In this document: one piece after another, positions 45,000 through 54,522 of the stretch
Layout: each line of letters opens with the position of its first letter
How positions within the stretch are numbered: the stretch's first letter is position 1
Assembly (NCBI RefSeq): GCF_030332225.1
Contig: NZ_JAOWIF010000031.1
Coordinates: 124,001-188,000 of the forward strand
Reading direction: 5' to 3'
Length of the DNA stretch: 64,000 nt
From: Citrobacter sp. Cu233
Lineage (GTDB): Bacteria; Pseudomonadota; Gammaproteobacteria; Enterobacterales; Enterobacteriaceae
Translations under genes and position numbers: made by a program
The notes under the pieces: generated by a model
Database searches by the model: none
The model's input: only the letters and a program-made list of their open reading frames with translations
What the model was told of the DNA's origin: nothing

Positions 45000-46316
45000 A
45001 TGGATGCTTTGTTTTTTTTACAATTGTTTATTGTGCTCGCTTGTATTGGTATCGGCGGGCGTTATGGCGGAATGGGACTTGGTGCTGGTGGCGGACTTGG
45101 TGTTGCCATATTAGTTCTGGGGTTTGGACTTAAACCCTCCACACCATCTATTACTGCAATGCTAATTATTATTTGTGTTATTGGTGCAGTCAGTGTATTA
45201 CAGGCTGCTGGTGGACTTGATTATCTTGTGCGCGTGGCTGAAAAATTACTCCGTAAAAAGCCACAGGCTATTACCTTTGTTGCCCCAATATTGACTTCAA
45301 TATTTACGTTATTCTGCGGGACTACTTACGTTGCATTCTCTTTGTATCCGGTTGTTGCTGAGGTTGCCGCTGAAGCAAAGGTCCGCCCGGAGCGAGCATT
45401 GTCCGCAACGGTTATAGCGGCTAGCGTCGCGGTTGCCGCCAGCCCGATGAGTGCGGCAACCGCGGGGATGCTGGCTATTCTGCATGAATATGCTGGAATT
45501 AGCCTTGGGCAAATACTGGCTATTGCTCTTCCTTCATTTTTTATGGCTGCCATTGTTACCAGCTTTTCAGTGTACAAACGCGGAAAAGAGCTGGAGGATG
45601 ATCCTGAGTTTCAAAGGCGAGTTGCCGCTGGTGAATATGAGTTCATGCATACTGAGCAGAAAAAAGAATTTGTTGCTTCAGCGGGCGCAAAAAAAGGGGT
45701 CGTTATCTTTGCGATTGGGGTGGTGCTGGTTCTTATTTTAGGTTCTTTTACCGGGTTACTCCCTTCCTGGGATGGAAAAAGACTGTCAACCCCGATGGTT
45801 ATTCAGATGATCATGCTGACAGCTGCTTTGTTTATTATGATTGTCAGTAAAGTACCAAGTAGTACCTTGAACAGTGGCTCAGTCTTTCGTGCAGGCTTAA
45901 TGGGGGTGGTTGCAATACTCGGCGTGTCATGGATGACGGCAACGTTTTTTGATGCTTATCAGCCAGAACTGATTAAGGTCTTTGGTGGTATGGTAAATGG
46001 CGCACCAATGCTTTTTGGTGTGGTTGTGTTCTTGTTCTCTCTGGTCATTATGAGCCCTGCGGCGACGGTCGCCGCCATCATGCCACTAGGTGTGACCTTG
46101 GGAATACCAGCACCGTTTCTTATCGCTATTTTTGCCTGTACCTGCGGTGATTTTATTATACCGGGAGCCAATCAAATCGGTTGTGTTGCATTTGACCGAA
46201 CAGGTACTACAAAGATTGGACGTTTTGTTGTCAACCATAGCTACATACGTCCGGGTTTTGTAATGGTTATCTCTCAGGTAATTTTTGCCTACTTAATTGC
46301 TCAGGTTGTCCTGTAA
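45000..46316 (+). CDS. Dcu-type (DcuA/DcuB family) C4-dicarboxylate carrier, first copy
   Basis: 438-residue membrane protein with about ten hydrophobic segments. Family marks: GGRYGGMGLGAGGGLG near residue 20, LQAAGGLDYLV, VRPERALSA and FDRTGTTKIGRFVVNHSY near the C-terminus, closely paralleling the end of E. coli DcuB. Dcu proteins exchange or take up fumarate, malate, aspartate and succinate, mainly in anaerobic growth. It lies 63 bases after the lyase and is likely cotranscribed (ribosome site GAGGTGA). Inferred job: import of the lyase substrate or exchange of fumarate-derived dicarboxylate. Confidence 0.85.
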   Translation: MDALFFLQLFIVLACIGIGGRYGGMGLGAGGGLGVAILVLGFGLKPSTPSITAMLIIICVIGAVSVLQAAGGLDYLVRVAEKLLRKKPQAITFVAPILTSIFTLFCGTTYVAFSLYPVVAEVAAEAKVRPERALSATVIAASVAVAASPMSAATAGMLAILHEYAGISLGQILAIALPSFFMAAIVTSFSVYKRGKELEDDPEFQRRVAAGEYEFMHTEQKKEFVASAGAKKGVVIFAIGVVLVLILGSFTGLLPSWDGKRLSTPMVIQMIMLTAALFIMIVSKVPSSTLNSGSVFRAGLMGVVAILGVSWMTATFFDAYQPELIKVFGGMVNGAPMLFGVVVFLFSLVIMSPAATVAAIMPLGVTLGIPAPFLIAIFACTCGDFIIPGANQIGCVAFDRTGTTKIGRFVVNHSYIRPGFVMVISQVIFAYLIAQVVL

Positions 46317-46439
46317 AGCGTATTCTGTGGGAAATTACAGTAGCAATATTGAGAAGTAAGTAATGGCATCCTCTCTGAGGTGAATCAAGGGGGATGCCAG
46401 GAGAAAATAGGTATTACCCAATTAAATTGCTCTCCCGCG

Positions 46440-47756
46440 CTACATCAGCATACTGGAAAAAAGGAAGCAAAAAAGAGTTGATGCCACAACGGTAACAAGG
46501 CCTGGTAGCATATAGCTGTGATTAACCACATACTTGCCAATTCGAGTTGTCCCTGTACGATCAAACGCCACACAGCCAATCTGTGCTCCCCCTGGAATAA
46601 TGAATGATCCACAGGTTAGCGGGAGCAGGGCGACCAAAGTTTCTGCCGGATATCCCATTAACACGCCTGCGGGGAGTAACGCTACAGCAGTTGCCGCTGG
46701 GCTATAAATTACGGCAGAAAGCCCAAAAACAATAATGCCGAACAATACTGGATTCTGAAAATCGTGGAAAGCCGTGTTAAATAATTCGTGCCAGGCTTCA
46801 AAAAAGGAGTTCATCATCCATGACAGACCAAATATGGCGACGACGCCTACAAGGCCGGCTTTGAAAACAGAACCTGAATCGAGTTTTGAAGGCGAAATTC
46901 GACACACCATCATAATAATACATGCCGTTGTCAGCATAACTATTTGCAGCGTGGTTGGGATACTCATACGCTCCATCCCTGTGCCGTTATTCCATTCAGG
47001 ACGTAATTCAGGAATTGAACCCATAAGGACGACCAGGATGATCCCGATAAGAAAAATCAGTAATCCTCTCTTGGCCTCTTTAGTCACAATACTGGCTGCT
47101 CGCTCTTCAGCTTTTATCGATTCGAACTCACCTTCAGCAACTCTGCGTTGGAATTCTGGATCGCTGTTAAGCTCATGACCTCTTTTAAAGACGAACAGGC
47201 AGCCGACAAGACAACCAAGGAAAGTTCCGGGAATAGTGACTAATAAGATATCTAAAGCAGAGACATGTAATCCAGCAAGGACTGCAATTGTCCCTGTAAC
47301 GACCGCACTGACCGGGCTGGCAATGAGTCCAAAATTGGCAGCGATGACTGACATCGACATGGCTCTTTCTGGCCGTACCCTCGCATCAGCTGCAATTTCT
47401 GCAATTACTGGATAAACGGAAAAGGCGACATATCCTGTTCCGCAGATTGCAGTAAAAAGGTAAGCGACTGCTGGTCCGAGAAAAGTGATAGCGCCCGGCC
47501 ACTTTCTGAGGATCCGTTCAGCCATCGTCACGAATAAATCAAGCCCGCCAGCTGCCTGGAGGATTGTGATACAAGTGATAACAGCAAGGATAATAGAAAT
47601 AACAGTAATAGGAGGAGAGTCGGGCGGGAGTCCAAAACCAAAAGTCAGGATAGCGAGTCCTAGCCCGCCTGCCGCCCCCAGGCCAATCCCGCCAAAACGC
47701 CCACCTATACCGATACATGTAAGCACTATCGCAAACTGAGTTACGAATAACACCAT
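46440..47756 (-). CDS. Dcu-type (DcuA/DcuB family) C4-dicarboxylate carrier, second copy
   Basis: 438 residues, exactly the length of the carrier at 45000-46316, to which it aligns end to end (GIGGRFGGIGLGAAGGLG, LQAAGGLDLFV, VRPERAMSM, EFQRRVAEGEFE, FDRTGTTRIGKYVVNHSY) with many substitutions. About ten membrane segments. It converges on the first carrier and is divergent from the GntR gene, sharing a 144-bp promoter region with it, so the GntR protein probably controls this gene. Its own ligand is unknown. Confidence 0.85.
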   Translation of the reverse strand: MVLFVTQFAIVLTCIGIGGRFGGIGLGAAGGLGLAILTFGFGLPPDSPPITVISIILAVITCITILQAAGGLDLFVTMAERILRKWPGAITFLGPAVAYLFTAICGTGYVAFSVYPVIAEIAADARVRPERAMSMSVIAANFGLIASPVSAVVTGTIAVLAGLHVSALDILLVTIPGTFLGCLVGCLFVFKRGHELNSDPEFQRRVAEGEFESIKAEERAASIVTKEAKRGLLIFLIGIILVVLMGSIPELRPEWNNGTGMERMSIPTTLQIVMLTTACIIMMVCRISPSKLDSGSVFKAGLVGVVAIFGLSWMMNSFFEAWHELFNTAFHDFQNPVLFGIIVFGLSAVIYSPAATAVALLPAGVLMGYPAETLVALLPLTCGSFIIPGGAQIGCVAFDRTGTTRIGKYVVNHSYMLPGLVTVVASTLFCFLFSSMLM

Positions 47757-47838
47757 AATTAATTCCTTTTTATTAACAAATGGCTTGATATAGTTTGAAT
47801 AATAGGGGCTATAATCTTACCATAACAGTATATTAAGC

Positions 47839-47856
47839 AATCTAACTTATTAGATT
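47839..47856. promoter_or_regulatory. Candidate GntR operator between the second Dcu gene and gntR-type gene
   Basis: Perfect inverted repeat AATCTA-N6-TAGATT in the 144-bp divergent region. Placement midway between the two starts suits an autoregulatory operator. No experimental support; the arm sequence does not match the usual FadR-family TGGTNNNACCA core. Confidence 0.45.
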
Positions 47857-47900
47857 ATTTATACTCATGCGTTTTGTAGCTCTTTAATCAGAGAGTGTTT

Positions 47901-48557
47901 ATGGATAACAAAAACGAACTGTTTGAAAGTATTAAAAATTATCTGCTTGATGATGCTAACCGTGATGCCGATGGTCGCATTGAAACTGAGACTGAACTTG
48001 CTGTTCGTTTTAATACATCAAGATATAAAGTTCGTCAGGCGCTCAGCACACTGGTACAGATGGGAATGCTTGAGCGCTCTCCCCGGCGTGGCAGCGTTTT
48101 GAAAAATTTGGAACAGCACAACATAAATAACCAGTTGCTAATGCAGTTTGATTTGTCCGGGTTTGATATCACAGAATTTACAGAGGCAAGGATCCTGATT
48201 GAGTGTGCGATTATCCCTCTGGCAACGCGTAGAATTTTCCCGGCAATGCTCTCTAAACTTGAGAGCGAGTTAAGGCTTATTGAAGAAAATGCTGATAACC
48301 CGCAGGTGGCCGATCGTCACGACAGGGATTTTCATTTACTGTTGTTACAGGCGAGCGGCAACCGGGTGCTTCAGGTCTTCTCTGATGTTTTGATCACGTA
48401 TTTCGAGAAAACCAGGGAGTCGTTACCTGTGAACGATCGTCAGTATTTTCTTGATACGGCGACGAAACAGAGAGAAATACTGCTTCATATCAAAAAAGGG
48501 GATGCACAGATGGCATCTGAGTTGATGAGAGCACATTTGCTGGAAAAAAGGCTGTAA
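47901..48557 (+). CDS. GntR-family regulator, FadR/FCD type
   Basis: 218-residue protein. The N-terminal winged helix-turn-helix (ETELAVRFNTSRYKVRQALS, then MGMLERSPRRGSVL) covers residues 35-75, followed by an all-helical FCD ligand domain (about 85-215) with Asp/His residues typical of the metal site (DRHDRDFHLLLLQASGN). FCD regulators generally bind organic acids. The ATG (MDNKNELF) is preferred over a GTG two codons upstream; the GAGAG ribosome site fits it. Likely local regulator of the Dcu and lyase genes. Confidence 0.85.
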   Translation: MDNKNELFESIKNYLLDDANRDADGRIETETELAVRFNTSRYKVRQALSTLVQMGMLERSPRRGSVLKNLEQHNINNQLLMQFDLSGFDITEFTEARILIECAIIPLATRRIFPAMLSKLESELRLIEENADNPQVADRHDRDFHLLLLQASGNRVLQVFSDVLITYFEKTRESLPVNDRQYFLDTATKQREILLHIKKGDAQMASELMRAHLLEKRL

Positions 48558-48597
48558 GTCCTCTGTTCATCTGGTCAGATCGTGATTGTTGTTAGGT

Positions 48598-48621
48598 CCC
48601 CGCATCGTCGGGGATTTTTTT
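48598..48621 (+). terminator. Terminator of the GntR gene
   Basis: Stem CCCCG / CGGGG with a six-base loop followed by ATTTTTTT, 41 bases after the stop. It marks the right end of the accessory segment. Confidence 0.85.
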
Positions 48622-48729
48622 ACCTGAGTTTAACCTGATTTAGTGAGCTATTCCTCAGCACTAATTTGTTATTGCTGTATCTTCTGCGTGATGAAGCGAA
48701 GGCTTCATATTCAAAAGGAGAATATTGAA

Positions 48730-49521
48730 ATGGGAAAACTCACGGGCAAAACAGCATTGATTACAGGCGCATCTCAGGGTATTGGCGAGGGGATCGCCAG
48801 AACGTTTGCCCGCCATGGCGCGAACTTAATCCTGCTGGATATCTCCGATGAGATTGAAAAACTGGCGGATGAACTGGCTGGACGCGGGCATCGCTGCACA
48901 GCGGTTCACGCTGACGTCAGAGATTTTGCTTCTGTTACCGCCGCGGTGAAACGCGCGAAGAAGATTGAAGGCAAAATCGATATTCTGGTCAACAATGCGG
49001 GCGTATGTCGCCTCGGCAACTTCCTTGATATGAGCGATGAAGATCGCGATTTCCACATTGACGTCAACATTAAAGGCGTCTGGAACGTGACGAAGGCCGT
49101 TCTGCCGGAGATGATTGCGCGCAAAGACGGGCGCATCGTGATGATGTCATCAGTGACTGGCGATATGGTTGCCGATCCGGGTGAAACAGCCTATGCGCTG
49201 TCGAAAGCCGCGATCATCGGTTTGACCAAATCCCTGGCTGTGGAATACGCGCAGTCCGGCATTCGCGTTAATGCTATTTGCCCGGGCTACGTTCGTACGC
49301 CGATGGCAGAGAATATTGCTCGTCAGTCTAACCCGGACGATCCTGAATCCGTATTAGTCGAAATGGCGAAAGCGATTCCAATGCGCCGTCTGGCCTGCCC
49401 ACTCGAAGTCGGTGAACTGGCGGCGTTCCTGGCGTCGGATGAGTCCAGTTACTTAACTGGCACGCAAAACGTGATTGATGGCGGCAGCACACTGCCTGAA
49501 AGCGTCAGCGTCGGCGTCTGA
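48730..49521 (+). CDS. ucpA: UcpA, short-chain dehydrogenase/reductase
   Basis: 263-residue SDR protein with the TGASQGIGEG cofactor motif at residues 12-21, NNAG near 88-91, and the catalytic Ser/Tyr/Lys set (MMSSVTGD, AYALSKAA). Linked to furfural tolerance in E. coli; natural substrate unknown. ATG after AAAAGGAGAAT. Located upstream of cysP as in E. coli. Confidence 0.94.
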   Translation: MGKLTGKTALITGASQGIGEGIARTFARHGANLILLDISDEIEKLADELAGRGHRCTAVHADVRDFASVTAAVKRAKKIEGKIDILVNNAGVCRLGNFLDMSDEDRDFHIDVNIKGVWNVTKAVLPEMIARKDGRIVMMSSVTGDMVADPGETAYALSKAAIIGLTKSLAVEYAQSGIRVNAICPGYVRTPMAENIARQSNPDDPESVLVEMAKAIPMRRLACPLEVGELAAFLASDESSYLTGTQNVIDGGSTLPESVSVGV

Positions 49522-49532
49522 TTGATGCCGGT

Positions 49533-49557
49533 CTCCTCCCCGTGCACTGGGGAGGAG
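49533..49557 (+). terminator. Hairpin after ucpA
   Basis: Perfect 9-bp stem CTCCTCCCC / GGGGAGGAG with a seven-base loop. The following sequence is only moderately T-rich, so termination efficiency is uncertain. Confidence 0.65.
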
Positions 49558-49558
49558 G

Positions 49559-49678
49559 TACCTCTTATTCTCTTTTCAACTTTCAAATCATCAAACGGTA
49601 TATAAAACCGTTACTCCTTTAGTGCCGGTTATAAATATGATGACCATAAGAAAGTCATTAAATTTATAAGGGTGCGCA
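49559..49678 (+). promoter_or_regulatory. cysP promoter and CysB-binding region
   Basis: Resembles, from memory, the E. coli cysP control region: CGGTATATAAAACCGTTACT dyad, then CCGGTTATAAATATGATGAC and AAAGTCATTAAATTTATAAG before the start. CysB with N-acetylserine is expected to activate here under sulfur limitation. Exact CysB half-sites were not delimited. Confidence 0.7.
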
Positions 49679-50695
49679 ATGGCCGTTAACTTACTGAAAA
49701 AAAGAACCCTGACGCTGGCGGCGCTGCTGTTGCTGGTGGGGCAGGCGCAGGCAACAGAGCTGTTGAACAGTTCATACGATGTGTCTCGCGAGCTGTTTGC
49801 CGCCCTTAATCCTCCGTTTGAGCAGCAATGGGCGAAGGATAACGGCGGTGACAAACTGACGATAAAGCAATCTCATGCCGGGTCATCAAAACAGGCGCTG
49901 GCGATTTTACAGGGACTGAAAGCCGATGTGGTGACCTATAACCAGGTGACCGACGTGCAGATCCTGCACGACAAAGGCAAGTTGCTCCCGGCCGACTGGC
50001 AAACTCGTCTGCCGAACAACAGTTCACCGTTCTATTCCACAATGGGATTCCTGGTGCGTAAAGGAAACCCCAAAAATATTCACGACTGGAATGACCTTGT
50101 TCGCTCTGACGTCAAGCTTATCTTCCCGAACCCGAAAACCTCCGGGAATGCGCGCTACACCTATTTAGCGGCGTGGGGCGCTGCGGATAAAGCAGACGGC
50201 GGCGATAAAGCCAAAACCGAACAGTTTATGACCCAGTTCCTGAAAAACGTCGAAGTGTTTGATACTGGCGGCCGTGGCGCGACCACCACTTTTGCTGAGC
50301 GTGGGCTCGGTGACGTATTGATCAGCTTCGAGTCAGAAGTGAATAACATTCGCAAGCAGTATGAAGCGCAGGGTTTTGAGGTTGTTATTCCGAAAACCAA
50401 TATTCTTGCCGAGTTCCCGGTTGCCTGGGTAGATAAGAATGTGCAGGCCAACGGCACAGAGAAAGCGGCTAAAGCGTATCTGAACTGGCTGTACAGCCCG
50501 CAGGCGCAAACCATCATCACCGACTATTACTACCGTGTGAATAACCCACAGGTAATGGACAAGCTGCAAGATAAATTCCCGCAGACTGAATTGTTCCGCG
50601 TAGAAGACAAGTTCGGCTCCTGGCCTGAAGTGATGAAAACACACTTTGTCAGCGGTGGTGAGCTGGACAAGCTGTTGGCGGCGGGGCGCAAGTAA
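49679..50695 (+). CDS. cysP: Thiosulfate/sulfate-binding periplasmic protein CysP
   Basis: 338-residue ABC-transporter binding protein. Signal peptide [20 protein letters not shown] ending near [18 protein letters not shown]. The SBP_bac fold carries the family motifs [12 protein letters not shown] and [16 protein letters not shown]. First gene of the cysPUWAM operon; cysU starts at the next base after its stop. Confidence 0.97.
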   Translation: MAVNLLKKRTLTLAALLLLVGQAQATELLNSSYDVSRELFAALNPPFEQQWAKDNGGDKLTIKQSHAGSSKQALAILQGLKADVVTYNQVTDVQILHDKGKLLPADWQTRLPNNSSPFYSTMGFLVRKGNPKNIHDWNDLVRSDVKLIFPNPKTSGNARYTYLAAWGAADKADGGDKAKTEQFMTQFLKNVEVFDTGGRGATTTFAERGLGDVLISFESEVNNIRKQYEAQGFEVVIPKTNILAEFPVAWVDKNVQANGTEKAAKAYLNWLYSPQAQTIITDYYYRVNNPQVMDKLQDKFPQTELFRVEDKFGSWPEVMKTHFVSGGELDKLLAAGRK

Positions 50696-51529
50696 ATGTT
50701 TGCTGTTTCTTCCCGACGCGTGCTGCCCGGCTTTACCTTAAGTCTGGGTACCAGCTTACTGTTTGTGTGCCTGATATTGCTGCTACCGCTTAGTGCGCTG
50801 GTAATGCAACTGGCGCAAATGAGCTGGGCGCAATATTGGGATGTGATTACTAACCCGCAGGTAGTGGCGGCCTATAAAGTCACGCTGCTGTCAGCATTTG
50901 TAGCGTCGATTTTTAACGGCGTGTTTGGTCTGTTAATGGCGTGGATCTTAACCCGCTACCGTTTTCCGGGCCGCACGTTGCTGGATGCGCTGATGGACCT
51001 GCCGTTTGCGCTGCCTACGGCGGTAGCGGGTCTGACGCTGGCGTCACTGTTTTCGGTCAACGGTTTCTACGGCGAATGGCTGGCGAAACTGGATATTAAG
51101 GTCACTTACACCTGGCTGGGTATTGCGGTGGCTATGGCATTTACCAGTATTCCGTTCGTGGTGCGTACCGTACAGCCGGTGCTGGAGGAGTTAGGCCCGG
51201 AGTATGAAGAAGCGGCGGAAACGCTTGGTGCTACGCGTTGGCAGAGTTTTCGTAAAGTGGTGCTGCCGGAGTTATCACCTGCGCTGGTTGCTGGTGTGGC
51301 GCTCTCCTTCACCCGCAGTCTGGGGGAGTTTGGCGCCGTTATTTTCATCGCCGGGAACATTGCGTGGAAAACGGAAGTGACCTCGCTGATGATTTTTGTC
51401 CGCTTGCAGGAGTTTGACTACCCGGCCGCCAGCGCGATTGCGTCAGTAATCCTTGGGGCTTCGTTGTTGCTGCTGTTTTCGATTAACACCCTGCAGAGTC
51501 GCTTTGGTCGACGCGTGGTAGGTCACTGA
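50696..51529 (+). CDS. cysU: Sulfate/thiosulfate ABC permease CysU (CysT)
   Basis: 277-residue inner-membrane permease with about six transmembrane segments and the EAA loop (EEAAETLGATRWQSFRKVVLPEL near residues 177-200) that docks on CysA. Starts directly after the cysP stop and overlaps cysW by one base, so all are tightly coupled. Confidence 0.96.
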   Translation: MFAVSSRRVLPGFTLSLGTSLLFVCLILLLPLSALVMQLAQMSWAQYWDVITNPQVVAAYKVTLLSAFVASIFNGVFGLLMAWILTRYRFPGRTLLDALMDLPFALPTAVAGLTLASLFSVNGFYGEWLAKLDIKVTYTWLGIAVAMAFTSIPFVVRTVQPVLEELGPEYEEAAETLGATRWQSFRKVVLPELSPALVAGVALSFTRSLGEFGAVIFIAGNIAWKTEVTSLMIFVRLQEFDYPAASAIASVILGASLLLLFSINTLQSRFGRRVVGH

Positions 51530-52404
51530 TGGCAGAGATTACCCAATTGAAACGCTATGGCGCGCCCCGCATCAACTGGGGGAAATGGTTTCTGATTGGC
51601 ACGGGCATGCTGGTGTCCGCGTTTATTTTGCTGGTGCCGATGATCTATATCTTCGTGCAGGCGTTCAGTAAAGGGGTACTGCCGGTATTACAGAATCTGG
51701 CTAATCCGGACATGCTGCATGCCATCTGGCTTACGGTGTTGATCGCACTGATCGCCGTGCCGGTGAACCTGGTGTTTGGCGTCTTGCTGGCCTGGCTGGT
51801 GACCCGTTTTAACTTCCCTGGTCGTCAGTTATTGCTGACGTTGCTGGATATCCCGTTTGCGGTGTCGCCGGTTGTTGCGGGTCTGGTGTATCTGCTGTTT
51901 TACGGCTCCAACGGCCCGCTCGGCGGCTGGCTGGATGAACATAACCTGCAAATCATGTTTGCCTGGCCGGGGATGGTGCTGGTTACGGTATTTGTGACCT
52001 GTCCGTTTGTGGTGCGCGAACTGGTGCCAGTGATGTTGAGCCAGGGCAGCAATGAAGACGAAGCGGCGGTTTTACTCGGTGCATCCGGCTGGCAGATGTT
52101 CCGTCGTGTGACGTTACCGAATATCCGCTGGGCGCTACTGTATGGCGTGGTGCTGACGAATGCCCGCGCGATTGGCGAATTTGGCGCGGTGTCGGTGGTT
52201 TCTGGTTCGATTCGCGGCGAAACCTTGTCGTTGCCATTGCAGATTGAATTACTGGAGCAGGATTACAACACTGTCGGCTCCTTTACCGCAGCGGCGTTGT
52301 TAACGCTGATGGCGATTATTACCCTGTTTTTGAAGAGCATGCTGCAATGGCGCCTGGAGAACCAGGAAAAACGCGCGCAGCAGGAGGAAAATCATGAGCA
52401 TTGA
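51529..52404 (+). CDS. cysW: Sulfate/thiosulfate ABC permease CysW
   Basis: 291-residue second permease subunit with six membrane segments and the EAA loop ([21 protein letters not shown] near residue 180). Pairs with CysU. ATG overlaps the cysU stop (TGATG), and its own end overlaps cysA by 11 bases. Confidence 0.96.
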   Translation: MAEITQLKRYGAPRINWGKWFLIGTGMLVSAFILLVPMIYIFVQAFSKGVLPVLQNLANPDMLHAIWLTVLIALIAVPVNLVFGVLLAWLVTRFNFPGRQLLLTLLDIPFAVSPVVAGLVYLLFYGSNGPLGGWLDEHNLQIMFAWPGMVLVTVFVTCPFVVRELVPVMLSQGSNEDEAAVLLGASGWQMFRRVTLPNIRWALLYGVVLTNARAIGEFGAVSVVSGSIRGETLSLPLQIELLEQDYNTVGSFTAAALLTLMAIITLFLKSMLQWRLENQEKRAQQEENHEH

Positions 52405-53491
52405 GATTGCCAATATTAAGAAGTCTTTTGGTCGCACCCAGGTGCTGAACGATATCTCGCTGGATATTCCTTCAGGTCAGATGGTCGCGCTGCTGGGACC
52501 ATCCGGTTCGGGTAAAACGACGCTGCTGCGCATCATTGCCGGGCTTGAGCATCAGTCCAGCGGGCATATCCGTTTTCACGGTACGGACGTCAGTCGTCTG
52601 CACGCCCGCGACCGTAAGGTGGGCTTCGTCTTTCAGCACTACGCGCTGTTTCGTCATATGACCGTGTTCGACAATATCGCCTTTGGCCTGACGGTACTGC
52701 CGCGTCGCGAACGTCCAAATGCCGCCGCCATCAAAGCAAAAGTCACCAAATTGCTGGAGATGGTGCAGCTTGCCCATCTGGCGGATCGCTTTCCGGCGCA
52801 GCTTTCCGGCGGGCAAAAACAGCGTGTGGCGCTGGCGCGTGCGTTGGCAGTGGAACCGCAGATCCTGCTGCTCGACGAACCGTTTGGCGCACTTGATGCT
52901 CAGGTGCGTAAAGAGTTGCGTCGCTGGTTGCGTCAGTTGCACGAAGAACTGAAATTCACCAGCGTGTTTGTCACCCACGATCAGGAAGAAGCGACGGAAG
53001 TGGCGGATCGCGTGGTGGTGATGAGCCAGGGACATATTGAGCAGGCTGATGCGCCGGACCAGGTATGGCGCGAACCGGCAACCCGCTTTGTGCTGGAGTT
53101 TATGGGCGAAGTTAACCGTCTGCAGGGCACGGTTCGTGGCGGTCAGTTCCACGTTGGCGCACATCGCTGGCCGCTGGGGTATACGCCCGCGTATCAGGGT
53201 CCGGTCGACCTGTTCCTGCGTCCGTGGGAAGTGGATGTGAGCCGTCGTACCAGCCTGGATTCCCCGTTGCCGGTACAGGTGCTGGAAGCCAGCCCGAAAG
53301 GTCACTACACCCAATTAGTTGTGCAACCACTGGGGTGGTATCACGAACCGCTGACAGTGGTCATGCAGGGAGACGATTCCCCAGCTCGTGGCGAACGCCT
53401 GTTTGTCGGGCTGCAAAATGCACGTCTGTACAACGGTGACCAGCGCATTGAAACGCGTGAAGCGGAACTTGCTCTGGCAGAATCGGCCTGA
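52394..53491 (+). CDS. cysA: Sulfate/thiosulfate ABC transporter ATPase CysA
   Basis: 365-residue ATPase with Walker [10 protein letters not shown] (about residues 35-43), the Q-loop, ABC signature LSGGQKQR near 136, Walker [12 protein letters not shown], the H-loop (VTHDQEEA) and a C-terminal TOBE-like regulatory domain from about 240. Ribosome site GGAGGAAA inside cysW. Confidence 0.97.
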   Translation: MSIEIANIKKSFGRTQVLNDISLDIPSGQMVALLGPSGSGKTTLLRIIAGLEHQSSGHIRFHGTDVSRLHARDRKVGFVFQHYALFRHMTVFDNIAFGLTVLPRRERPNAAAIKAKVTKLLEMVQLAHLADRFPAQLSGGQKQRVALARALAVEPQILLLDEPFGALDAQVRKELRRWLRQLHEELKFTSVFVTHDQEEATEVADRVVVMSQGHIEQADAPDQVWREPATRFVLEFMGEVNRLQGTVRGGQFHVGAHRWPLGYTPAYQGPVDLFLRPWEVDVSRRTSLDSPLPVQVLEASPKGHYTQLVVQPLGWYHEPLTVVMQGDDSPARGERLFVGLQNARLYNGDQRIETREAELALAESA

Positions 53492-53513
53492 TAGCTTAAT
53501 TCGTATGTTTATC

Positions 53514-53547
53514 GCCCGGAGGCGCATTCCGCGATCCGGGCTTTTTT
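53514..53547 (+). terminator. Terminator-like hairpin between cysA and cysM
   Basis: Stem GCCCGGA / TCCGGGC enclosing a GC-rich loop, followed by TTTTTT. It lies 13 bases before the cysM start. Partial termination could lower cysM expression relative to the transport genes. Confidence 0.75.
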
Positions 53548-53560
53548 ATGGACAGTGCTC

Positions 53561-54457
53561 GTGAACACATTAGAACAAACAATTGGCAATACGCCTCTGG
53601 TCAAACTGCAACGCCTTACGCCGGATAACGGCAGTGAAATTTGGGTCAAACTGGAAGGGAATAATCCAGCGGGCTCGGTGAAAGACCGGGCGGCGCTGTC
53701 GATGATTGTTGAAGCGGAGAAACGCGGAGAAATTAAGCCGGGCGATGTACTGATTGAAGCAACCAGCGGGAATACCGGCATTGCGCTGGCGATGATCGCC
53801 GCGCTGAAAGGCTATCGCATGAAGCTGCTGATGCCTGACAACATGAGTCAGGAACGCCGTTCGGCAATGCGTGCTTATGGCGCTGAACTGATTCTGGTGA
53901 CTAAAGAGCAGGGCATGGAAGGGGCACGCGATTTAGCCCTGGAAATGGCCCAACGTGGCGAAGGAAAACTGCTCGATCAGTTTAACAATCCCGATAACCC
54001 GTATGCGCATTACACCACAACCGGCCCGGAAATCTGGCAGCAAACGTGCGGACGCATTACCCATTTCGTCTCCAGCATGGGCACCACAGGCACTATTACG
54101 GGGGTGTCGCGTTTTCTGCGTGAGCAGGCTAAACCGGTGACAATTGTCGGTCTGCAGCCGGAAGAGGGCAGCAGCATTCCGGGAATCCGCCGCTGGCCTG
54201 CGGAATATATGCCGGGTATTTTTAACGCTTCGCTGGTCGATGAAGTGCTGGATATTCATCAGACTGACGCCGAAAACACCATGCGTGAGCTGGCGGTTCG
54301 TGAAGGGATTTTCTGCGGCGTGAGCTCTGGCGGCGCGGTGGCGGGGGCGTTACGCGTGGCGCGTGCTACACCCGGATCTGTGGTGGTGGCGATCATCTGC
54401 GATCGCGGCGATCGCTACCTTTCGACCGGCGTTTTTGGTGAAGAGCACTTCAACTAG
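53561..54457 (+). CDS. cysM: O-acetylserine sulfhydrylase B, CysM
   Basis: 298-residue PLP enzyme that makes cysteine from O-acetylserine and sulfide, or S-sulfocysteine from thiosulfate, fitting its place after the thiosulfate transporter. The PLP lysine is in NNPAGSVKDRAALS near residue 41, and the phosphate-binding loop is TSGNTGIAL. Start is a GTG chosen by homology (NTLEQTIGNTPLVKLQ); another GTG two codons upstream is in frame. No clear Shine-Dalgarno is seen because the terminator hairpin occupies that place. Confidence 0.94.
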   Translation: MNTLEQTIGNTPLVKLQRLTPDNGSEIWVKLEGNNPAGSVKDRAALSMIVEAEKRGEIKPGDVLIEATSGNTGIALAMIAALKGYRMKLLMPDNMSQERRSAMRAYGAELILVTKEQGMEGARDLALEMAQRGEGKLLDQFNNPDNPYAHYTTTGPEIWQQTCGRITHFVSSMGTTGTITGVSRFLREQAKPVTIVGLQPEEGSSIPGIRRWPAEYMPGIFNASLVDEVLDIHQTDAENTMRELAVREGIFCGVSSGGAVAGALRVARATPGSVVVAIICDRGDRYLSTGVFGEEHFN

Positions 54458-54522
54458 GGCGCAGGGATTTAATTTGTTTGCCTGATAAGCGTAGCGCCCT
54501 CTGGCAAACATACGACACGATC

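Noticed and set aside
46366-46399. Inverted repeat GGCATCC/GGATGCC between the two Dcu genes as a terminator
   Set aside because: The loop is about 20 bases and no T run follows on either strand, so terminator function is not supported.
52472-53314. 280-codon open frame on the minus strand opposite cysA
   Set aside because: Antisense shadow of a confidently assigned ATPase gene, with no family-like motifs.
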